Shown: in pieces, positions 56,548 to 64,000 of the stretch
How positions within the stretch are numbered: the first letter of the stretch is position 1
Layout of the letters: each line of letters starts with the position of its first letter
Assembly (NCBI GenBank): GCA_028456385.1
Contig: JALNQF010000045.1
Location: 211,138-275,137, forward strand
Direction of reading: 5' to 3'
DNA from: Ophiosphaerella korrae
Lineage: Eukaryota > Ascomycota > Dothideomycetes > Pleosporales > Phaeosphaeriaceae
Length of the DNA stretch: 64,000 bases
The notes under the pieces: generated by a model
What the model was told of the DNA's origin: nothing
Seen by the model: only the letters and a program-made list of their open reading frames with translations
Database searches by the model: none
Position numbers and translations under genes: made by a program

Positions 56548-58153
56548 TTACTTGATATGAATTGTCTTAGTTTCCAGATAGGCCATCAGACCGTGCTTTC
56601 CTCCTTCTCTGCCCAGGCCACTTTCCTTGAATCCACCAAACGGCACGTTTGCTGCAAACGTTTGGCTCGAATTAATATTAACATTCCCTGCCGTAATCCG
56701 TTTCGCGAGGCGTAATGCACGCGACGTTGAGGAAGTGTAGATGCAGGACGAGAGGCCGTACGACGTGTCATTAGCGAGTTTGATCGCTTCTTCCTCCGTC
56801 TTAAACGTGCGTACTACCAACACAGGTCCAAATATCTCCTCGCGGTAGATGCGTGCGTCATCTTCAGGGTTCAAGAAAATGGTTGGCTCGATATAGAATC
56901 CAGAATCACCCTTCCTAGTACCACCTGTTAGAAGTTGAGCTTCGGTCTTGCCTATCTCGATGAACCCTATTACTCTCTTGAACTGTGCACCATCCGCTAA
57001 TGGGCCAAAAGCCGTGTTCGGATCTGTAGGCGATCCCATAGCCTGGCTGCACTGCTCAAAGCGCCCTTTAAGTTGCTTAATAAAGTCATCGGCAATGCTC
57101 TCATGCACGAACGCCCTGGATGCGGCGACACATGCCTGTGAAGTATTTCCTAAGAAGTACTGAGACGTATGCTGCAAGGCATTTTCTATATCAGCGTCAG
57201 GAAAGATGAGAGACGGCGACTTGCCACCAAGCTCCAGCGTAACGCGCTTGAGGTTGCTGCTGCCAGTAAGCATCTAATTCTGAACGTGCAGGGGGCTTCT
57301 GCTTGCAATGTGCAACTTACCTTTTAGCTGATGCTTCAAGGATTTTCCTGCCCGCACCTAGAGACCCAGTAAAGGTGACCTTGTTAACTTCCATGTGGCT
57401 AGACAATGCTGCTCCAACTTTGCCGTCACCTGTAATGATATTCACAACGCCTGGAGGAAATCCTGCTTCTTTGAACAATTTCCCCACTTGAAGAAGGGCG
57501 ATCGGAGTTTTCTCTGATCCTTTGTATACAAAGGTGCAGCCGACAGCAAGACCCGAGGCAATCTTGAACCCGAAAAATCCACCTGTACCGTTCCAGGCAC
57601 CAATACCAGCAACCACACCCACAGGCTCATACTGAATGATTCTGTAGGTGCCATTCTCCTCGGGCCATTGTTCGCCATGGATCTTATCGGTCCAACCGGC
57701 GTAGTGCCTGGCAATGTTAGCTCTGATGTAATCGCTACAACTCGAGGTGCGGTTTAGACTTTACAGACCTGTAGGCCATGCCAACCATAGACCACAATGC
57801 TTTTGAAACTCTCAGTGGTGCTCCCATAGACCGAGACTCTAGCTCAGCGAATTCGTCAACATGTCTGTCGACCAGATCGGCGAATCGAAGCATCACATCA
57901 CTGCGCTGTCTTGGAGTCCACGTCGACCATTCCCCGTGGAATGCAGCCTTGGCTGCATCTACAGCCCTATCCACATCAGATAGACTGGCGACTTGGATGT
58001 TGTCGGCAACAAGAGATTCATCATGTGGTGAATAAATGGCAATAGTCTCGTTAGACGTCGCATCCAAGTACTGCATTTTGTTAGCAAGATAGAGAAGTAA
58101 ATGTTTTAGAGATATCCCACCTCGTTGTTAATGAACAGTTGTTTTTCTAACAT
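56548..58153 (-). CDS. Aldehyde dehydrogenase, second copy, intact
   Basis: Minus-strand exons 58153-58121, 58070-57769, 57707-57321 and 57256-56548 give 476 aa; introns are 50, 61 and 64 nt. Landmarks are MLEKQLFINNE, HYAGWTDKIHGEQWP, GVVAGIGAWNG, VTFTGSLGAGRKIL, LELGGKSPSLIFPDADIENA (catalytic Glu), NTSQACVAASRAFVHES (catalytic Cys), EEIFGPVLVVRTF and NVPFGGFKESGLGREGG. Unlike the ALDH at 44651, all core motifs are present and no stop occurs. It differs clearly in sequence and intron positions from that copy, so it is not a recent duplicate. It is divergent from a damaged short-chain dehydrogenase and lies beyond the transposon nest. Confidence 0.93.
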
Positions 58154-58992
58154 TTTGTATGTGTTGAGCCTGCGCGTGAGTTTACAAACAAGCGATTCTC
58201 GGCTTCGATTTCGGGTAAGGGTCTTGATTTCCGAGCGATTGTGACTTGCGGTGCATTACCATGGGGGCTACCATCTTGTATTTATATAACTAACTCTATG
58301 CCGTGGCCTTATTTGTGTTTGGCATGATAGATCGGTGTAACTCCGCATAGCAGTATTATGGCCCATTCGCGGTCCAGTTTTCATCCGTCCATCTCTACCA
58401 CAATGTTCGGTCGGCTCGGTATGATGCTAGTAAGTTTTCAGCACCCATTCGCGGAGCAGAGCCCAAGGTGTACCGTTGCCTGTTTGTCGTGTCTTCGGTC
58501 CTTCCTCGGTAAGCAGAGTGTCCGAGGTTCGGAGCCGATCTATGTATATTCACATCACGTGAACGGGCCAAAACTCCTCCGGGGCACAAACGCCTAAATC
58601 ATGAGGTCTTACGTCGGAACTACGCGGTAGCCTGTCTTCAGGAAGTGTATACATATTACTCCTGGTCTTCAGTGCTACCATAACTATCCCTGTCATAGCT
58701 TCACCCTCGAATTCTAACCTCTCGATCAGCCACACTTGATAGCGTAAAGGGTTTGGGTTGGAGGGCAAAATTGAAGGAAGAAGCGTCTCATTCTCTGTTC
58801 ATTTGTCTAGCAGGGCTACTGAATTATATACCGGGCATGCCTGGCCCTCGGCCAGGGGCAAGAGACGGCTCGAGTGATGCTACACAGTGGTAAACGGTGG
58901 TGAGAGCTGGGCATCGAGATCTGACTCGATAGTACCGCTTCCATAGCCTTTGGCTTAACCGTTATAAATAGGCTTTTCTTTCATCATTTATT
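58154..58992. promoter_or_regulatory. Divergent promoter region, second ALDH / SDR
   Basis: 839 bases between divergent ATGs. It lacks exact TTCGTCCGA but has other CGG-type sites: TTCGGTCGGCTCGG near 58404 and TCCGAGGTTCGGA near 58522, the latter an inverted pair with a 3-base spacer. A TATA-like TTATAAATA lies near 58962 before the SDR start. Confidence 0.5.
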
Positions 58993-59970
58993 ATGTCTCT
59001 GTACAAAGTTGCCTTAATTACGGGAGGTGGTACGTTCGAAATATAATTTCATTCTACTCTTCACTAAAATTTGACATAAAATATGAACTTGGGTGTCATC
59101 ACAATATCTTGCAGGCTAACTTCCTAATGCAGCCTCTGGAATGGGGCTCGCAGTTGCGAAAGGATTTCTCAAATACCAGGGGCGGCACATCTTCTTGCTA
59201 GATCTTAATGCTCAGGCTTATGACAATCTAAGTTCTGAAATTAAGTGAGCCACCCAGTTTTACCAAGTTAATATTACGGACTATTCTCGACATGCCTCGA
59301 CCTTTAAGGAAATCTATACTACTGAATGCCGGATCGATTTTGTTTTCGCAAACGCTGGTATAGGGGGCGCATTAAACTTTTACGAGCCCCATCATGGTAG
59401 TGAACTGCCTCCACAGCTAGACACTAGTGTCATAGACGTGAGTTTGAAGGCTTTGTGCTATACTGCCTATTTTGCAGCTCATTATTTCAAGCTGCAAAAG
59501 CTGGATGCCTCATCTCTCGTTATTACCGCAAGCAACTCATCTTTATATTCTGTCCCTCCCAGTCCAATGTATGCGGCATCGAAACGTAGGTTCATTTTGC
59601 CAGGTCAATTTATTACCCTCAAACATTGCCTTAAACAAGCTCTGATATATTATGCTAATGTATCACGCATGTAGAAGGGGCTCTCGGCATCATGCGATCA
59701 ATCGCCCCTAGATTGATTACCGATACGATCAGAGTCAACGCCATATGTCCTAGTGCAGTGGCCGCATCGATAATGTCACCAGAACAGCTACAAATTTGGC
59801 CAACAGAATTATTCACGCCGATTGAGAATGTGGTAAAGGCGGTACTCTCTCTTGTTGATGGGAATGATATGGTGGTGTCAGATTGGGTGCGTGTACCAGC
59901 GCAACGATTACGAGCTGCTGCCAGAGCTCCAGCGCGACAATTGCTCGCACTCAACACTGTGCCAAGCTGA
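58993..59970 (+). pseudogene. Short-chain dehydrogenase/reductase with premature TGA
   Basis: Segments 58993-59029, 59133-59585 and 59675-59970 join in one frame. The nucleotide-binding motif is split by intron 1 (VALITGG, ASGMGLAVAKGFL); DLNA, then FVFANAGIGG, VITASNSSLYSVPPSPMYAA and SK supply the NAG, Ser and YxxxK elements; ALGIMRSIAPRL and IRVNAICPSAV follow. TGA at 59246-59248 breaks the frame after NLSSEIK; it is one C-to-T step from CGA, and the 13-base GT...CAG interval beside it is too short to be an intron. The C-terminus (RLRAAARAPARQ) is unlike the family norm. It resembles NAD-dependent prostaglandin-dehydrogenase-like fungal SDRs. Confidence 0.8.
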
Positions 59971-60590
59971 GATCGCAATCTCAACTCAGCTCGGATGGAG
60001 CTTGCGAGTTGGCTCACTCAGCCGGCTCATGAGCTTCAGATGACGTTGGAGATCGGCGATGACGATCGATCTACGATGCTAGTATGCGACTAGTGCGATA
60101 CTAGCCTCGCCCCTAACCTGTCAGATTTGCGGTCACAAAATTGATGGATGTGAATTCGAGTGAGAAAAGAGTTGATTGATTGATCTCTGTCACCTTCTAT
60201 CTCTGGCCCTGCGCTCTATGTATGTATCTGCGATACGGCGGTCTCGGCTGGGTCTCTCGAGACGGCGGCGAGCCGGATCCTCAGCACTCAATCTGTTGAG
60301 GTGCTAATTTCTTTGTCGTATCAGTCGTACTGACGTAGTCTATCTCCTTGCATGTGAGATCCTTTGTTCAATTCCTTTGTTCGTGAGGGTCGAGGCCGCG
60401 ATCTTTCAGCTGCGGCGGGGTTGGCGGCTTGGCGATCATCACGTTCGTGCGCCGAGCCAATCAGATCGCCGCACTAGCTTAAGCGAGCCAATCAGCAGAT
60501 TCCAGGTGCACCCGGAATCTGTTGCGCTTCTCTGCTCACATGCTATCGCGCATCTAATTGCGCATCTAATCATGCTTTAGATCGCATTTC
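59971..60590. other. Transition region, no gene seen
   Basis: About 620 bases of GC-balanced sequence between the SDR relic and the AT-rich block. Short frames only. It could be the end of a retroelement, but I find no partner repeat in the window. Confidence 0.4.
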
Positions 60591-60596
60591 TACAAA

Positions 60597-60646
60597 GGTA
60601 ACAGCTATAGGTAGGTGTTTCTATAAAGGCAACAGCTAAGATCGCT
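60597..60646. repeat. Imperfect direct repeat at the AT-block boundary
   Basis: CAAAGGTAACAGCTATAG is followed about 30 bases later by TAAAGGCAACAGCTAAGA. It marks the point where composition changes sharply to AT-rich. Confidence 0.5.
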
Positions 60647-62444
60647 GTATTATATACTTCTTATCTAACACACCCCTTTAGTTTAGTAACTTATTAGCAA
60701 GCTAGATACTTATAAAGTAAGTATAAGATTATTAAAGTAATTTTAAATTTTATTAAGTACTTTATATATTATTTAGTATTCTTTTACTTGTATTAGTCTA
60801 AGCTAGTTTAAGAAGCTTTCTTATTTATTTACTAGTAAGACTTTTATAAAACTATCTACTATTATCTTTATTAATAGAGTATATTCTACTTTAATTTAGC
60901 TAATAATTATAGATATTAACGTACTAAAGCTTAGTTTATAGCTTAGCTAGTTCTTTAGTAATAAGCTAGATTATTTAAGTATTATTATACTAGATAGTAA
61001 TATAGTTTATAGAGAGCTTAACGTATAGTTTATTAAGAAGTTTTAATATAAAGATTACTTCTTTAGCTACTTATAATAGAGCTAGTAACTTAGCTTTAGT
61101 TATAAAAGTAGTAACTATATCTTACTTATTTACTTTCTATATAATAAGCCTATTAAAAAGTTTAATTATATAGCCTTAATAGCTTTTATAGTTTATAGTA
61201 TTATTAGTAAATAAAGTATTACTAGCTACTTATAATAATTTACTTCTACTTAGCTAAAGTACTTTTAATCTTATATAAGAGAAGTATATAAGTACTTAAT
61301 TAGTAGCTTTATAGTAAGTACTACTTAGGTTTATAAAAAAGTAAGCTAGTTATAATATTATAAAAGCTATATCTAGCTAAGTAGTTATAGCTAAAAATAG
61401 AAGTAAGCTAATTTTATATTAGTATTTATTAATCTTAGATAGTATTACTAAGCTAGAATAAGCTTTAAGTTTAGTAGTAACTATAAGTATATTATAATAG
61501 ACGTATAGTTTATTAGTAAGCTAATTTATCTTATTAATATATACTACTTATAGTAGTTAAATTATACATTACTCTTTATCTTAGATTACTTTAACTATTA
61601 TAGGTATAATAAAAGAAATCGAGATAGAACTAATTAGCTCTAATATTATGACGGTAACAAGAGAAGCCGAGATAGAACTAATTAGTCTACGCTTAGCTAC
61701 TAATAAAGCATAGGATAAGCGGGGTAATAACTTACTAGACAACGAGCTTAATTAGGAAACTAACTATAATAGGGACACGTAACAAATTTATAAATTCGCG
61801 ATCTTAGTAAATACAAAGTTACAAAGTTATTATATAATAAATTTATAAATTTACGATCTTAGTAAATATAAAGTAATAAAGCTACTAAGAATATACTACT
61901 ATATAATTAGTAGAGGTACATATTATTAGAATAGTATTAGTAATTTAATCCTTTGACTATAGAATACTAATACAAAATAGTTATAAAATATCTTCTATTA
62001 TTTATAGTTATTGTAGATTACTTATATAAGCCTTTATTATTAACTTATAATCTACTAATACTTTATAAGGTTATTAGGAAGTTAACCCTAGTACACCTAT
62101 TACACTTTACTAATTCAGTTATTATAAGAAGTAAAGCGTAAGTAGCGTATAGTCTAGCTAACACAATAGTAGAAGGTTTAACTAAGAAAATAGCTAAGGT
62201 ACCTATAAGTAGTTATAAGTTAGATAACACTATATAGAGAGGAATTAGAGAATATATAAATAACCTAATCTCTAAAAAGGAAGATATAAAACTAATAATT
62301 AACGCCTTAGAAACCTAGAACAAGGAACTCTAAGAATATACAAAACAAAACAAAGCCTAAATTAAAGCTATTATTAAAGGATAGAACTAAATAGAGTTAA
62401 TTATATAACGCTTAGAGATAAGTATAATAAAAAAACTACTAAAG

Positions 62445-63260
62445 ATGCCTATACTTAAGAAGTTTAATAGAACAAGAAAAAAACTAAGACCTTTTATAGT
62501 ATTAGTATAACTCTAGATAGATATATAAGTACTATACTTTAATATAGAAGAAAAGAAGGTAATATATATTAGAATATACCTTAAAGAAGATATAATAAGA
62601 TAGTTTAAACCTTATTAGATAAATTATATAATATACGCTCTAATAATATAAAAGGATAAAACTAGAGCTATTATTAGAAGTTATAAATACTTTACTAGAC
62701 GAATAAGAGTAGTATTTAGAGATATAGATATTACCTAATAAGCTAAAGAAAAACTTAAAAGACTTATATAAAGTAAGAGTATTCTTAAATATATATTATA
62801 ATTTAAATAACTATTATAAAATATAGAATAGAATAAATTAGCTCTAATATTACAATTTAAATAAAGACTAAACGTAAAAATCTAATACGAGATAATTTAT
62901 ATAGAGAAACTTAGAACACTAAAAGCTCTAAAATAGTAAGTAATCTAAATTAATAACAATCTTTAAGAATAGAAAAAGAATAAGTATAGAAGCTAACTTA
63001 GAAACTAGGATACTAGAGACCCGATAATCCTTAATACTAATAAGGATAGAAAGAAGAGAAAGAATAAAGACTTTACGTACTTTAACTATAGTAAGAAAGG
63101 CTACTACTTAAAAGACTATTAATCTAAATAGAAGAAGGATATAGTATATTATAAATATAGAAAACTAGAATACTTTATAAAAGAATATAAAAGTAAAGAC
63201 TATAAGAAAAATAAAGAAGCTTAGTTAAAGATAACTAAGAAAAAGAAAGAAATACTATAA
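62445..63260 (+). mobile_element. RIP-degraded Ty3/gypsy-type gag relic
   Basis: Translated through many stops, the plus strand reads like a fungal gypsy gag: MPILKKFNRTRKKLRPF at the start, KEDIIR then FKPY, RRIRVVFRDIDIT, AKEKLKRLI and LKYIL. Near 63078-63120 a zinc-knuckle-like stretch survives as YFNYSKKGYYLKDY, where the Cys and His positions have become Tyr, as G-to-A changes of TGT/TGC and C-to-T of CAC would cause. Protease and polymerase parts are not recognisable before the window ends. Confidence 0.6.
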
Positions 63261-63780
63261 GTATAAACTAAGCGTTAAGAGAAAGTAACTAGGAGTAAAG
63301 AACTATAATATATAATACTCTACTAAACCTTTTGTTATAAAGATAACTACTATATATACTTTTTTAGTAAGTAGAAAGTAAGATAGTTCTTATAGAAGAA
63401 TAGAGTAGTAGTAATAAAAAAAAAAATAAAAGCGTAGCTAGAAGAAATAGTATACGTAATAGACTTACTAATAGAAGATTTAGAAGGGGAAGAACTCTAG
63501 ATTCTATTAATCTAGGCTAAAGGATAGGTACTAGATAAAGAGACTACTACAGCTACCTCTAAAGAACTACAAGAAAGTAAAGAAGAGGTTAGTATAAGAA
63601 GTATAGAGTATACCTAGCTATATAATAATAGATATAAAGGAATAAAATAAAGAATAGAAGTTTATTTAGAAATACTTACTAGTTATAAGTATAGAGGAAG
63701 CGTACAAAGACTAGAAAGAACGTAACTCTAAGAATATAAGATTTTATAAGAGAGTTATCTCTTATATCTCTTATTTTCGC

Positions 63781-63936
63781 ACTAATATTAGTAAGTTTAC
63801 AACTTACTAATATTGCAAACTTACTAACATTACAAAACTTACTAATATATTAGTAAGTTTATAACTTACTAATATCGTAAACTTACTAATATTACGAACT
63901 TACTAATATATTAGTAAGTTTATAACTTACTAATAT
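63781..63936. repeat. Palindromic tandem array, period about 61 bases
   Basis: About two and a half copies of a unit containing ACTAATATATTAGTAAGTTT and AACTTACTAATAT. Each unit is itself made of inverted ACTTACTAATAT words, so the array can form hairpins. Copies begin at 63781, 63841 and 63902. The first copy keeps CA and GC dinucleotides that the others have lost. Confidence 0.7.
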
Positions 63937-64000
63937 TTAACTACCTTTCTACTTTTAGTTAGCGCTTAGTAAGCTACTAGGTATATATACCTAGTACTTA

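Larger units (their letters stand above)
60647..64000. other. AT-rich block with RIP-like composition
   Basis: Composition drops abruptly to very AT-rich sequence dominated by TA, and CA/TG dinucleotides become scarce, the expected footprint of repeat-induced point mutation. No intact frame above 60 codons is present. A gypsy gag relic (62445 onward) and a palindromic array at the right edge are the only structures I can name. The block runs off the window. Confidence 0.75.

Noticed and set aside
59246..59258. A 13-base GT...CAG interval as an intron removing the SDR stop
   Set aside because: Far below the minimum spliceable intron length, and removing it would shift the frame.
1..64000. tRNA, rRNA and CRISPR arrays
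   Set aside because: I looked for B-box-like tRNA signals, rRNA-like text and regularly spaced repeats and saw none I could defend. CRISPR would not be expected in a fungus.

Overview
The window reads as a filamentous ascomycete genome, most likely Dothideomycetes (Pleosporales-like). The reasons are GT-AG introns mostly 46-60 nt long, a Zn2Cys6 regulator, a SAT4-type rhodopsin protein, a fungal NLR relic, pogo, hAT, Harbinger and Tc1 relics, and an AT-rich tail whose retroelement carries C-to-T and G-to-A changes typical of repeat-induced point mutation (RIP). Taxonomy is inference; no marker gene fixes it. Exon models were built by eye from reading frame, splice consensus and remembered family conservation, and were not aligned.

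Positions 1-28.4 kb are mainly housekeeping: Rab5-type GTPase, a membrane protein with a C-terminal PPPPY motif, tRNA 2'-phosphotransferase Tpt1, an NTF2/SnoaL-like protein, a GT90 (CAP10-like) glycosyltransferase, Mediator subunit 10 divergent from a PXA-domain protein, a CENP-B-type DNA-binding protein, the GTPase Rbg1/DRG1, and cysteine dioxygenase. A dynamin-like pseudogene (9.1-11.2 kb) and a MITE-like element (11.45-11.89 kb) interrupt this block. A 4.9-kb stretch at 17.1-22.0 kb holds no gene I can support.

Positions 28.4-36.3 kb are accessory: an unknown pseudogene with three in-frame TAG codons, a second copy of the same MITE-like element, an NLR N-terminal relic, then a compact set of a SAT4 rhodopsin-type membrane protein, a FucP-like sugar transporter and an alpha/beta hydrolase.

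Positions 37.7-60 kb are the most interesting part. Between two relics of related pogo transposons lies a gene cluster of MFS exporter, cytochrome P450, aldehyde dehydrogenase, zinc alcohol dehydrogenase and Zn2Cys6 regulator. A 9-bp motif, TTCGTCCGA or its reverse complement, occurs five times in three of its promoter regions (upstream of the MFS gene, between P450 and ALDH, and upstream of the regulator), and near matches lie upstream of the ADH. I saw it nowhere else in the window. Upstream of the regulator it forms an inverted repeat with 12-bp arms. No PKS, NRPS or terpene synthase is visible, so the cluster looks like a stepwise oxidation and export pathway (detoxification, catabolism or tailoring). 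A nest of transposon relics (51.8-56.3 kb) separates it from a second ALDH and a damaged short-chain dehydrogenase.

Positions 60.6-64 kb are an AT-rich block containing a RIP-degraded Ty3/gypsy gag region and a palindromic tandem array at the window edge.
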